This document shows, one piece after another, positions 7,564 through 15,778 of a stretch of DNA of 52,114 bases. A program made the translations under genes and the position numbers. Source of the DNA: Novosphingobium taihuense (lineage in GTDB: Bacteria; Pseudomonadota; Alphaproteobacteria; Sphingomonadales; Sphingomonadaceae); the NCBI RefSeq assembly GCF_007830315.1, contig NZ_VLKJ01000017.1:1-52114 (forward strand). The letters are read 5' to 3'. The notes beneath the pieces were generated by a model, which saw only the letters and a list, made by a program, of their open reading frames with translations, was not told where the DNA came from and did no database searches. Within the stretch, counting starts at the first letter, position 1. Each line of letters opens with the position of its first letter.

Positions 7564-8343
7564 ATGCGCTCCATTCTTTGCCCGGTCGAAAAGTCCGAAT
7601 CGCTTGATGATCGTGTCGAAAGCGCGCTGGCGCTGGCACGAGCGATGAGAGGCCATGTGACCTTTCAGGTTGCCACGCCATTTGCGCAGATGGCGGCATG
7701 GGAGCCGTTCGGCGGCGCGGCGCTTTCTGCCGCCGCAATCAACGAGGCACGCGAGCGGGACGAGCAGTTCGCGGCTGAACTCGACGCGCGGTTGGCGCCA
7801 CAGGACGTGCCGTTCGATGTCGAGATCGACGACAATGGGCGCGTCGAGGCTGCGGCCGCAGCGGCGCGCTTTGCCGATGTGCTGGTGGCGAGCCTTGACG
7901 ATCCCACGCTTGAGGAACTGGTGCTCGGCGTGCGCAGCCCGGTGCTGGCCGTGCCGCGCGGGATCAAGGCACCCGCATTTGACCAGCCGGTGCTGATCGC
8001 ATGGGACGGCGGGCACGAATCGGCCAACGCCCTGCGCGCTGCCCTGCCGCTGCTGGCCATGGCCCCTGCGGTGCATATCCTGACGGTGCGTGAGAAGAGC
8101 GACACCTTCCCGGCAACCGACGCAGCCTGCTACCTTTCGCGCCATGGCATCCATGCCGAAGTGCATGAGCAGGAGCGCAACGGCTCGATCGCCTTCACCA
8201 TCGAGGAGTGTGCGCGCCAGCTTGGGGTGGGGCTGATCGTGATGGGCCTGTTCGGCCATAGCCGGCTGCGCGAACTGCTGATGGGCGGCGTATCGCGCGA
8301 AATGCTCGACCGGTCGCAGATACCGTTGCTGCTGGCGCATTGA
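7564..8343 (+). CDS. Tandem universal stress protein
   Basis: This cytosolic stress protein (259 residues) has two UspA domains in tandem: residues 1 to about 130 and about 138-259. The second keeps the ATP-binding glycines in GLFGHSRLRELLMGG (Gly228, Gly231, Gly241), though the usual final Ser/Thr position is changed. The first domain has lost this motif. A strong ribosome site (AGGAGG) precedes the ATG. An FNR/FixK-like dyad lies upstream, so induction under low oxygen is plausible. The stop overlaps the possible upstream TTG start of the next gene. Confidence 0.9.
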   Translation: MRSILCPVEKSESLDDRVESALALARAMRGHVTFQVATPFAQMAAWEPFGGAALSAAAINEARERDEQFAAELDARLAPQDVPFDVEIDDNGRVEAAAAAARFADVLVASLDDPTLEELVLGVRSPVLAVPRGIKAPAFDQPVLIAWDGGHESANALRAALPLLAMAPAVHILTVREKSDTFPATDAACYLSRHGIHAEVHEQERNGSIAFTIEECARQLGVGLIVMGLFGHSRLRELLMGGVSREMLDRSQIPLLLAH

Positions 8344-8375
8344 CACTTGGCGCGACGGATGGCGCGGCAGAGGGT

Positions 8376-8858
8376 ATGGACATGTCCATGCCCCTATCCC
8401 GATCCTTCCGCTTCCTGCCCTCTCTGACCCTTGCGATGGCGCTGCTGGCCAGTTGTGCCAAGCCTTCGCCGGTGGAGCCGACTGACGCAGCTTCGCAGAG
8501 CGCTGCGGCCACGGAAGCGCCTGAGCCGACTGCGACGGTTGCCGACGCGGGCGCGGCGGCATCCGCGGTGGCTGTCCCCGCCTCCTTCAGGGCCATCGGC
8601 ACGGAACCGTTCTGGTCAGCAAAGGTCGAGGGCAAGATGCTGACCTGGTCGACGCCAGAGCAGCCGGACGGGATATCGCTGCCCGTCAGCCGTGTCGACA
8701 AAGACGGCGCGGCGATCCTCGATGGGCTGCTTGAAGGGCGGCCCCTTACACTGGAGGTCCGTTCCGGTGCCTGTTCGGACGGCATGTCGGATACCGAATA
8801 TCCGCTTTCCGTAACCCGGCGGATCGGGACGGACGTGCAGCAGGGGTGCGCGCGCTGA
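8376..8858 (+). CDS. Small lipoprotein with TEPFW / CSDGMSD signature
   Basis: This is a probable outer-membrane lipoprotein of unknown role (about 160 residues). A hydrophobic signal ends with LLASC, giving the lipidated cysteine. An Ala/Thr/Pro-rich linker leads to a small domain with IGTEPFWSAKVEG and SGACSDGMSDTEYP, a signature I recall from uncharacterised COG3650-like proteins. Two further cysteines near the end could form a disulphide. Start choice: ATG codons lie at 8376, 8382 and 8388, and the AGAGG at 8369-8373 is best spaced for 8382. A TTG overlapping the previous stop (8340) is possible but would put residues before the signal peptide. Confidence 0.7.
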   Translation: MDMSMPLSRSFRFLPSLTLAMALLASCAKPSPVEPTDAASQSAAATEAPEPTATVADAGAAASAVAVPASFRAIGTEPFWSAKVEGKMLTWSTPEQPDGISLPVSRVDKDGAAILDGLLEGRPLTLEVRSGACSDGMSDTEYPLSVTRRIGTDVQQGCAR

Positions 8859-9030
8859 CTGTGTACAGAATCGGCTTGTGCGACGCACCATCCTGATTCG
8901 CAACCTAGCGCTGCAAACCATTGGCAACGAAACGGACACGTCTTGTTGCGATTGAAACAATCAATAAAGTAAGAAGTTTCATTGCCTTAAAGCGCAAGTT
9001 GCAAAAAATACAACCGCATCAGATCATTTC

Positions 9031-9131
9031 GCAATTGCACAATTCCTGGGTGCAATGCATACAGATCCTGCCTTTCAGGCATCCTCTCCCAAAACTTTCC
9101 GACCCGGCGGGTAACTGCCGGGTCTTTTTTT
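9031..9131 (+). ncRNA. Candidate small RNA, copy B
   Basis: The 444-bp gap between the lipoprotein gene and the Cdc48 gene holds a 7-bp stem (ATTGCAC 9034-9040 with GTGCAAT 9050-9056, loop containing TTCCTGG). After it comes the element seen at 2760-2789 (here 9070-9100, with one extra A) and then an intrinsic terminator. The surrounding sequence is AT-richer than neighbouring coding DNA and has no ORF. A GATTG-AAA-CAATC dyad lies upstream (8950-8962). Architecture (stem, single-stranded CCTCTCCC, terminator) matches copy A, although stem sequences differ. The 5' end is approximate and could be as early as about 8965. Confidence 0.6.
9101..9131 (+). terminator. Intrinsic terminator of candidate small RNA B
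   Basis: A perfect 8-bp stem (GACCCGGC 9101-9108 with GCCGGGTC 9117-9124) is followed by seven T. It begins at the base after the repeated element. Confidence 0.9.
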
Positions 9132-9221
9132 GTCTGTCGAACTCGCAGAGTGCACCACGCCCTTGGCTGACTGGCGCGGGAGAGCGGCGTGCAGGCGTGC
9201 ATCAAGGCTTGTCGCAACCAT

Positions 9222-9260
9222 CGCGGCGGTTCCGCGTTTGAAATCCCGCGCGGCGGTTCC
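9222..9260. repeat. 12-bp direct repeat upstream of the Cdc48-type gene
   Basis: CGCGGCGGTTCC occurs at 9222-9233 and 9249-9260, 27 bases apart, 43-81 bases before the start codon at 9303. This could be a tandem operator or chance in GC-rich DNA. Confidence 0.5.
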
Positions 9261-9302
9261 CACATCGGAAATCGTCTATCATCCAAGGGGATTTCACCAA
9301 CC

Positions 9303-11621
9303 ATGGCAGATGCGGCAACCGAAGCCCGGACCGAGGGGCGCAATGTGCGCCTGCAGGTGGCGGGCGCGCGTCAGGAAGAAAGCGGCCACGGCATTGCCCG
9401 CATCAGCAGGCACGTGATGTCGCAGCTCGGTGTGACCGAGGGCGACGTGATCGAGATCGTCGGCAAGCGCTCTACCGCAGCGCGCGTGATCCAGCCCTAT
9501 CCCGAGGACGAAGGGCTCGAACTGATCCGGCTCGACGGGTTGCAGCGCGCCAATGCCGATGTCGGTTCGGGCGAGCATGTCGAGGTGCGCAAGATCGATT
9601 CCCGCCCCGCCCAGCGCGTGGTCTTTGCGCCTGCCCAGAAGGATTTGCGCCTTCAGGGACCGGCGGCTGCCCTGAAGCGCAACTTTGCCGGGCGTCCGCT
9701 GGTCACCGGCGATCTGGTGGCGACGGCCGGGCAGCAGCAGGTCAGCCGGTCCGACATGCCGCCACAGCTGCGCCAGATGCTCAATGCTCCGGCGTTCGCG
9801 CTGACGCAGATCCGCCTGACCGTGGTGGCCACTACACCCAAGGGCGTGGTGCATATCGACGAGAACACCGAAGTCGAACTGCGGCCCGAGTACGAGGAGC
9901 CGCGATCGAGCCGCGCCGACGTCAACTATGACGACGTGGGCGGCATGGGCGATACCATTCGCCAGTTGCGCGAGATGGTAGAACTGCCGCTGCGATACCC
10001 CGAGCTGTTCACCCGACTGGGCGTCGATCCGCCCAAGGGCGTGCTGCTTCACGGTCCGCCGGGGACCGGCAAGACACGCCTTGCGCGCGCCGTTGCGAAC
10101 GAGAGTGACGCCTCGTTCTTCACCATCAACGGCCCCGAGATCATGGGATCGGCTTATGGCGAGAGCGAGAAGCGGCTGCGCGAGGTTTTCGAGGAGGCGA
10201 CCCAGAACGCTCCGTCGATCGTCTTCATCGACGAGATCGATTCGATCGCGCCCAAGCGCAGCGAAGTGCATGGCGAGGCGGAAAAGCGGCTGGTAGCCCA
10301 GCTGCTGACGCTGATGGACGGACTGCACAGCCGGTCCAACCTCGTCGTCATTGCCGCGACCAACCGGCCCGATGCCATCGACGAGGCGCTGCGCCGTCCG
10401 GGCCGGTTCGACCGCGAGATCGTGGTGGGCGTGCCGGACGAGTCTGGCCGTCGTGAAATCATCGGCATCCACACTCGCGGCATGCCGCTTGCCGAGGACG
10501 TCGACCTGCAGGAACTGGCGCGCACGACGCATGGCTTTGTTGGTGCCGACCTTGCGGCATTGGCACGCGAGGCGGCGATCGAGGCGGTGCGCCGGATCAT
10601 GCCGCAGCTCGATTTCGAGCAGCAGACGATCCCGCAGGACGTGCTCGACAATCTGCGCGTGGAGCGTGACGACTTCCTGCAGGCGCTCAAGCGCGTGCAG
10701 CCTTCGGCGATGCGTGAAGTCATGGTTCAGGCGCCGACGATCGGTTGGGCCGACATTGGCGGGCTCGACGATGCGCAGGACAAGCTGCGCGAAGGCGTTG
10801 AACTGCCGCTGAAGAACCCCGAGGCCTTCCACCGCCTCGGCATCCGTCCGGCCAAGGGATTCCTGCTCTATGGCCCGCCGGGCACAGGCAAGACCCTGCT
10901 GGCCAAGGCCGTGGCGAAGGAGGCGGAGGCCAACTTCATCGCGATCAAGTCGTCGGACCTGTTGAGCAAATGGTATGGCGAGAGCGAGCAGCAGATTGCA
11001 CGGCTGTTCGCCCGCGCGCGGCAAGTGGCGCCCTGCGTGGTGTTTATCGACGAGATCGACAGTCTGGTTCCTGCGCGCGGCAGCGGGCAGGGCGAGCCGA
11101 ACGTCACGGCGCGGGTGGTGAACACCATCCTTGCCGAGATGGACGGGCTGGAAGAACTGCAGTCTGTGGTGCTGATCGGCGCGACCAACCGGCCCAACCT
11201 TGTCGATCCGGCGCTGCTGCGTCCCGGTCGCTTCGACGAGCTGATCTATGTCGGCACGCCGAGCATGGAAGGCCGCCAGCACATCCTGGGCATCCACACC
11301 CGCAACATGCCGCTGGCAGGCGATGTGGATCTGGCGCGGATTGCGAGGGAGACCGAGCGCTTTACCGGCGCCGATCTGGAAGACGTGGTGCGTCGTGCAG
11401 GCCTCAACGCCATTCGGCGCGCGGGCGGCAATGTCGATCAGGTCAACGCCGAGGACTTTGCCAAGGCGCTGGAAGCATCGCGCGCCACGGTGACTGAGCA
11501 GATGGAAGAAGAGTACGGGCGGATGAAAGGCGAGCTAAAGAAGCGCGCCATGAATCCGGGACCGCTAGGCTTCATTACGCCGGGCATGGTCACGCCCTTG
11601 CGGGAATCGAAGCACGGGTAA
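9303..11621 (+). CDS. CDC48/VCP-type double AAA+ ATPase
   Basis: This cytosolic protein of 772 residues has the architecture of archaeal and eukaryotic Cdc48/p97, which uses ATP to unfold or extract proteins. An N-terminal double-psi barrel-type domain (about 1-190, including ISRHVMSQLGVTEGDVIEI) is followed by two AAA modules. D1 has Walker A GPPGTGKT at about residue 251, Walker B VFIDEIDSIAP and the arginine-finger stretch RRPGRFDRE. D2 has Walker A at about residue 524, VFIDEIDSLVP and LRPGRFDEL. Both modules look catalytically complete. The start at 9303 is chosen because the N domain begins there and AAGGGGA precedes it. There is no obvious partner gene in the window. Confidence 0.93.
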   Translation: MADAATEARTEGRNVRLQVAGARQEESGHGIARISRHVMSQLGVTEGDVIEIVGKRSTAARVIQPYPEDEGLELIRLDGLQRANADVGSGEHVEVRKIDSRPAQRVVFAPAQKDLRLQGPAAALKRNFAGRPLVTGDLVATAGQQQVSRSDMPPQLRQMLNAPAFALTQIRLTVVATTPKGVVHIDENTEVELRPEYEEPRSSRADVNYDDVGGMGDTIRQLREMVELPLRYPELFTRLGVDPPKGVLLHGPPGTGKTRLARAVANESDASFFTINGPEIMGSAYGESEKRLREVFEEATQNAPSIVFIDEIDSIAPKRSEVHGEAEKRLVAQLLTLMDGLHSRSNLVVIAATNRPDAIDEALRRPGRFDREIVVGVPDESGRREIIGIHTRGMPLAEDVDLQELARTTHGFVGADLAALAREAAIEAVRRIMPQLDFEQQTIPQDVLDNLRVERDDFLQALKRVQPSAMREVMVQAPTIGWADIGGLDDAQDKLREGVELPLKNPEAFHRLGIRPAKGFLLYGPPGTGKTLLAKAVAKEAEANFIAIKSSDLLSKWYGESEQQIARLFARARQVAPCVVFIDEIDSLVPARGSGQGEPNVTARVVNTILAEMDGLEELQSVVLIGATNRPNLVDPALLRPGRFDELIYVGTPSMEGRQHILGIHTRNMPLAGDVDLARIARETERFTGADLEDVVRRAGLNAIRRAGGNVDQVNAEDFAKALEASRATVTEQMEEEYGRMKGELKKRAMNPGPLGFITPGMVTPLRESKHG

Positions 11622-11654
11622 TGCTGGAATTGGCGGGGAGGCAGTTGGTCGTTT

Positions 11655-12977
11655 TCAGGCCTCTCCGCCCTCCAGCGTGAAGTCCATCTCAACGACGATC
11701 CCGCTCGCCTCGAAGCGGCGCGCGATCGTGCCGCCGAGCTGTCGTTCGGAGGAGCGGATCAGCGCGGAGCCGAAGCCCTCGCGGCCCGGTTCGGCCTGCG
11801 CGGACGATCCGGTCGTCCCGATCTCTTCCCAGATGACCTTGGCGCGTGTTCCTTCGCGCTCCCAGCGAATACGCAACAAGCCGCCCGGTGCCGACCACGC
11901 GCCGTATTTAACCGCGTTGGTCGCCAGTTCGTGCAGGACCAGTCCGAGCGGGACTGCGTGGCGGCCCGGCAGAGTCAGTTCGCCACCTTCGAGTTCGCAG
12001 CGTTCGGTCGAGGAACGATAGGGCGCGATCACCTTGCCGATCAGTTCGGCAAAATCGACTGTCTGATCCTTGCCCGCGCCTTGGGTAACCTCGTGCGCCG
12101 TCACCAGCGCGTGGATGCGTTTGGCGATGCGGTCGACCGCGGGCGCGGCTGCGGTATCACCGCGCGCGCTCATCTTCACGATGGCGAGGATCACCGCGAA
12201 GAGGTTCTTCACGCGGTGGTTGAGCTCCTTGGCGAGAAGGTCAGCCCGGTCCCGCGCTTCGGAAATCGCGGCAGCGCCTTCTGCCAGGGCTTCGGCCTCG
12301 GCCTTGCGAATCGCCTGCCACAGCCCGAGCGCGAGTGCGCAGACGATCACCACGAACAGGGCGGCCAGCGAGGGCAGTATGCGCGCTTCGGATGACGCTG
12401 CCCGTTCCACCGCCTCATCCAGCCGCGCCCGCTCGATCGTCTCGAGCCTGGCCACGGCCTTGCGCAATCCGTCCATGGCCAACTGGCCTTCGTCCGACAG
12501 CAGCCGCGCATGGGCATCGGGAATGCGGCGCTCTTCGACGAGAGCGACGACGCCTGCCATCTCGGCCCACTTGGCATCACCCAGTCGCGCGATATCGCCA
12601 AGCAACTCTGCCTGATCTTGGGGCAGGGCATCGCCCATCTGCCGCCGCAATTTGGCGAGTTCGGCCACGTAGCGGATCTGGCCATCGCGGAACGGCGCAA
12701 GATATCGGGTGTCGCTGGTGATGAAATAGCCGCGCTGGCCGGTCTCGCCGCTGATTGTTGCGCGCACGATCTCGTCGAGCGAGGCGAGGATCGCGCTGGT
12801 CCGCGCGGCCTGTGCGCGTTGCGTGCGCTCAGCCTCGACAGTGGCGATGATCAGCGCGAATGTGCCGAGCAGTGCCAGTGCCACGACGGCGAACAGTGCC
12901 AGCGTGGGGACGCGCGGGGCCCTCTGCCACCAGTGCAAGCGTGCTTGAGGTGCCCGGGATTCGGTTTCCCTTTTCAT
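11655..12977 (-). CDS. CHASE3-domain HWE/HisKA_2-type sensor histidine kinase
   Basis: This is an inner-membrane sensor kinase of 440 residues. Membrane segments lie at about 25-47 and 203-222. Between them is a helical periplasmic CHASE3-like sensor containing GETGQRGYFITSD. The cytoplasmic part has the HisKA_2/HWE phosphoacceptor LNHRVKNLFAVI with His254, then an ATPase domain with LHELATNAVKYGAWS and a G-box near GFGSALI. In alphaproteobacteria this kinase class often feeds the general stress response through PhyR. No response regulator gene is next to it, so its partner is encoded elsewhere. It is convergent with the Cdc48-type gene. Confidence 0.9.
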   Translation of the reverse strand: MKRETESRAPQARLHWWQRAPRVPTLALFAVVALALLGTFALIIATVEAERTQRAQAARTSAILASLDEIVRATISGETGQRGYFITSDTRYLAPFRDGQIRYVAELAKLRRQMGDALPQDQAELLGDIARLGDAKWAEMAGVVALVEERRIPDAHARLLSDEGQLAMDGLRKAVARLETIERARLDEAVERAASSEARILPSLAALFVVIVCALALGLWQAIRKAEAEALAEGAAAISEARDRADLLAKELNHRVKNLFAVILAIVKMSARGDTAAAPAVDRIAKRIHALVTAHEVTQGAGKDQTVDFAELIGKVIAPYRSSTERCELEGGELTLPGRHAVPLGLVLHELATNAVKYGAWSAPGGLLRIRWEREGTRAKVIWEEIGTTGSSAQAEPGREGFGSALIRSSERQLGGTIARRFEASGIVVEMDFTLEGGEA

Positions 12978-13045
12978 CGCGCGTGCCTAACCGCATAGTG
13001 AGGACGGGGCAACGTATTGAAGCTATTGTCGCTTTGCCTGCAGGG

Positions 13046-13074
13046 TTGACGCAATTGTCCCCTTCGCCTATCGG
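13046..13074 (+). promoter_or_regulatory. Candidate rpmH promoter
   Basis: TTGACG (13046-13051) and TATCGG (13069-13074) are separated by 17 bases, about 75 bases before the rpmH start. The -35 matches well and the -10 only partly. Confidence 0.4.
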
Positions 13075-13148
13075 CCACCCCCTGATTCCGGCGCTTTGCT
13101 TTCCAAGGCGAACGCCCGTCCACAGATTCGATATAGAAGAGAAAAGCC

Positions 13149-13283
13149 ATGAAGCGCACTTTCCAGCCCAGCAACCTCGTGCGTGCCCGCCGTCACGGCT
13201 TCCGCGCCCGCACCGCCACTGTCGGCGGTCGCAAGGTTCTTGCCGCCCGCCGCGCGCGCGGTCGCAAGAAGCTGTCGGCCTAA
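13149..13283 (+). CDS. rpmH: 50S ribosomal protein L34
   Basis: This is the small basic ribosomal protein L34, 44 residues, a structural part of the large subunit. It starts MKRTFQPSNLVRARRHGFR and ends RRARGRKKLSA, the standard pattern. It is the first gene of the conserved block rpmH-rnpA-yidD-yidC-engB. AGAAGAGAAA before the ATG serves as ribosome site. Confidence 0.97.
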   Translation: MKRTFQPSNLVRARRHGFRARTATVGGRKVLAARRARGRKKLSA

Positions 13284-13298
13284 GCCTTCCAGCATAGA

Positions 13299-13325
13299 TC
13301 CGGTTCCGGCGAAGGCGGGGATGAC
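13299..13325. repeat. REP-like element overlapping the rnpA start codon
   Basis: CCGGCGAAGGCGGGGATGAC resembles the GC-rich repeat halves found downstream of engB (16452-16550). The rnpA ATG lies inside the terminal GATGAC. Only one arm is present here. Confidence 0.5.
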
Positions 13326-13722
13326 CCGAATCGCCACCATCCGGAAACGGGCAGACTTCGTTGCTGCCAACCGCGGAATCCGGGTCGCAAGGCCCGGATT
13401 CGTGCTGTTGGTGAACCGCGACGTCGTTTCGGCTGAGGAAGCCGACCTGCGCTTTGGCGTTACCGTCACCAAGAAGATCGGCAACGCGGTCGTCCGCAAC
13501 CGGATGAAGCGCCGCTTCCGCGCCCTGCTGCGCGAGGCCCTGCCGACGGGCGGCATCCCCGGCGCAGACCATGTGATGATCGGCCGCGAAGGCGGGGTGG
13601 AGCGCGATTTCGCCCTGCTGCGCGACGAGCTGGCCGTTGCACTTTCACGCGCTGCCGAGGGCAAGGGCGATCCGCCAAGGAAGCGCGGTGGCGCTCGCGC
13701 GAACCACGGCAGGGGCAAGTGA
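13321..13722 (+). CDS. rnpA: Ribonuclease P protein component
   Basis: This is the protein subunit of RNase P, which helps the catalytic RNA mature the 5' ends of tRNAs. The 133-residue protein has KRADFVAANRG near the N-terminus and the RNA-binding signature RNRMKRRFRALLRE (about residues 60-73). The tail (GDPPRKRGGARANHGRGK) is basic. The ORF is open upstream to 13183, but that extension translates a REP-like repeat and the rpmH region, so the ATG at 13321 is preferred. No clear ribosome site precedes it; coupling to rpmH is likely. Confidence 0.93.
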   Translation: MTRIATIRKRADFVAANRGIRVARPGFVLLVNRDVVSAEEADLRFGVTVTKKIGNAVVRNRMKRRFRALLREALPTGGIPGADHVMIGREGGVERDFALLRDELAVALSRAAEGKGDPPRKRGGARANHGRGK

Positions 13723-13928
13723 AGCGGCTGATGATCCTTATCGCGCGGGGCTGGCAGCTTGGCCCCTCACGCGTACTTCCGCCCTCGTGCCGCTACAGCC
13801 CTTCGTGCTCGCAATATGCGATCGAAGCGCTGGAAAAGCACGGCGCGATTAAGGGTGGCTGGCTTGCGGCGAAGCGGCTATTGCGCTGCCATCCGTGGGG
13901 TGGGCACGGTTATGATCCCGTTCCCTGA
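13719..13928 (+). CDS. yidD: Membrane protein insertion efficiency factor YidD
   Basis: This 69-residue protein assists YidC-dependent membrane insertion. It shows the family signature CRYSPSCSQYAIEAL (about residues 24-38) and RCHPWGGHGYDPVP at the C-terminus. It starts with GTG overlapping the rnpA stop as GTGA. It lies directly upstream of yidC, its usual position. Confidence 0.93.
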   Translation: MKRLMILIARGWQLGPSRVLPPSCRYSPSCSQYAIEALEKHGAIKGGWLAAKRLLRCHPWGGHGYDPVP

Positions 13929-13984
13929 ACCAATCGACTTCAAGACCGCCCGGTGTGGGCACAGACTTACAGGACGCTAACACG

Positions 13985-15778
13985 GTGCAGAATCAGCGCA
14001 ATGTCATCATGGCAGTGGTCCTTACCGGCCTGCTGCTGATCGGCTGGGAAGCGGCCATGCGCTGGTTCTATCCCGAGCCTGCGGTCAAGCCGCAGGTTGC
14101 AGCGACAGCTCCTGCCAGCACAGCCACGCCAAAGCCGACCCGCGAAGGCGGTCTGCAGAATGCGGCTGACGTCGCACTGGAAAAGAAGGACCTGGCGCAG
14201 GAGCTTGCCGCCGGTCACCGCGTGCCGATCGATGCGCCGGGCCTCAAGGGTTCGATCAACCTCAAGGGTGCGCTGCTCGATGACGTGTCGCTCGTCCGTC
14301 ACCGCGAAGCCGTGGACAAGAATAGTGCGCCGGTCCGCCTGTTCTCGCCCGCCGGAACGCCTGCGCAGCATTTTGCCCAGATCGGCTGGGTCGGCGAAGG
14401 CATTGCCGCGCCCGATGCCAACACGATGTGGACTGCCGATGGCGCCAAGCTGACGCCGCAGACTCCGGTCACGCTGCGCTGGACCAACCCCACCGGCCAG
14501 ACCTTTGCGATCCGCTATGCGATCGACACCGACTACATGATCACCGCAACGCAGAGCGTGGCGAACACCGGTGCAACCCCGGTGGTGGTCAAGCCTTTCG
14601 CGCTGGTCAACCGCACCGAAAAGACCGCCAGCCTCGATACCTGGCAGCTGCATTCGGGGCCGATTGCCGCGCTTGATGGCTCGGTGACCTTCGACAACAA
14701 CTATTCGACCGTCACCGAGGCTCCGGGTCAGGCCATCGCGCTGAAAGGTGCGGCCAACTGGATCGGCTTTACCGACATCTACTGGCTCTCGGCGCTGATT
14801 CCCGATGGCAAGGTCAAGACCGAAGCGGCGTTCCGTTCGCTCGGCAACGGCGTGTTCCGTGCCGACCTGATCTATCCGAGCGTGTCGATTGCACCGGGCA
14901 GGGCGCAGGAACAGTCCGTGCGCCTGTTTGCCGGCGGCAAGGAAAACGCGGTTCTCGAGAAGTACGAGAAGGCGGGCGTCACCAACTTCAGCCTGTCGAT
15001 CGACTGGGGCTGGTTCCGCTGGTTCGAGAAGCCGATCTTCTGGCTGCTCGATTCGCTGTTCAAGCTGGTCAAGAACTTCGGCGTGGCGATCATCCTGCTG
15101 ACGCTGATCGTGCGCGGCGTGATGTTCCCGATTGCCCAGCGCCAGTTCGCCTCCATGGCCGCCATGCGCGCGCTGCAGCCCAAGATGAAGGCGCTGCAGG
15201 AGCGCTACAAGGACGACAAGCAGACGCAGCAGCAGAAGATCATGGAGCTGTACAAGACGGAGAAGGTCAATCCTCTCGCCGGCTGTCTGCCCATGTTCCT
15301 GCAGATTCCGGTGTTCTTTGCGCTCTACAAGGTGCTGACGCTGACCATCGAAATGCGTCATCAGCCCTTCGCGCTGTGGATCAAGGACCTGTCCGCGCCC
15401 GATCCGCTGCATGTGCTGAACCTGTTCGGCCTGCTGCCGTTCACGCCGCCAAGCTTCCTTGCCATCGGCATTCTGGCGATCCTGCTTGGCATCACCATGT
15501 GGCTGCAGTTCAAGCTGCAACCGGCGGCAATGGACCCGGCGCAGCAGCAGGTCTTCGCGATCATGCCGTGGATGATGATGTTCGTTATGGCGCCGTTCGC
15601 GGCTGGCCTGCTGATCTACTGGATCACCTCGAACCTGCTCACCATCGCGCAGCAGAAGTATCTCTATAGCAAGCATCCGCAATTGAAGGCCCAGGCCGAC
15701 AAGGACCAGCTCGACGTCGACCGTGTGGTCACGCGCGAGCAGAAGTCGGCTGCCAACCGGAAGCCGAAAACGCGGTGA
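13985..15778 (+). CDS. yidC: Membrane protein insertase YidC
   Basis: YidC inserts and folds inner-membrane proteins, alone or with SecYEG. The 597-residue protein has an N-terminal membrane anchor (about 6-25), a long periplasmic domain (about 60-340) and the conserved C-terminal 60-kDa insertase domain with five membrane segments (from about 360). The basic tail ends NRKPKTR. The start at GTG 13985 is chosen because homologues begin with (M)QNQRN and an AGGA lies about 9 bases before; another GTG at 13955 would add ten residues. The end overlaps engB as GTGA. Confidence 0.95.
   Translation: MQNQRNVIMAVVLTGLLLIGWEAAMRWFYPEPAVKPQVAATAPASTATPKPTREGGLQNAADVALEKKDLAQELAAGHRVPIDAPGLKGSINLKGALLDDVSLVRHREAVDKNSAPVRLFSPAGTPAQHFAQIGWVGEGIAAPDANTMWTADGAKLTPQTPVTLRWTNPTGQTFAIRYAIDTDYMITATQSVANTGATPVVVKPFALVNRTEKTASLDTWQLHSGPIAALDGSVTFDNNYSTVTEAPGQAIALKGAANWIGFTDIYWLSALIPDGKVKTEAAFRSLGNGVFRADLIYPSVSIAPGRAQEQSVRLFAGGKENAVLEKYEKAGVTNFSLSIDWGWFRWFEKPIFWLLDSLFKLVKNFGVAIILLTLIVRGVMFPIAQRQFASMAAMRALQPKMKALQERYKDDKQTQQQKIMELYKTEKVNPLAGCLPMFLQIPVFFALYKVLTLTIEMRHQPFALWIKDLSAPDPLHVLNLFGLLPFTPPSFLAIGILAILLGITMWLQFKLQPAAMDPAQQQVFAIMPWMMMFVMAPFAAGLLIYWITSNLLTIAQQKYLYSKHPQLKAQADKDQLDVDRVVTREQKSAANRKPKTR

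Noticed and set aside
9294..11297. 667-codon open frame on the minus strand
   Set aside because: It lies fully opposite the Cdc48-type gene, whose motifs are unmistakable. Long antisense frames are usual in high-GC DNA. The translation is rich in Arg, His and Gln with no domain.
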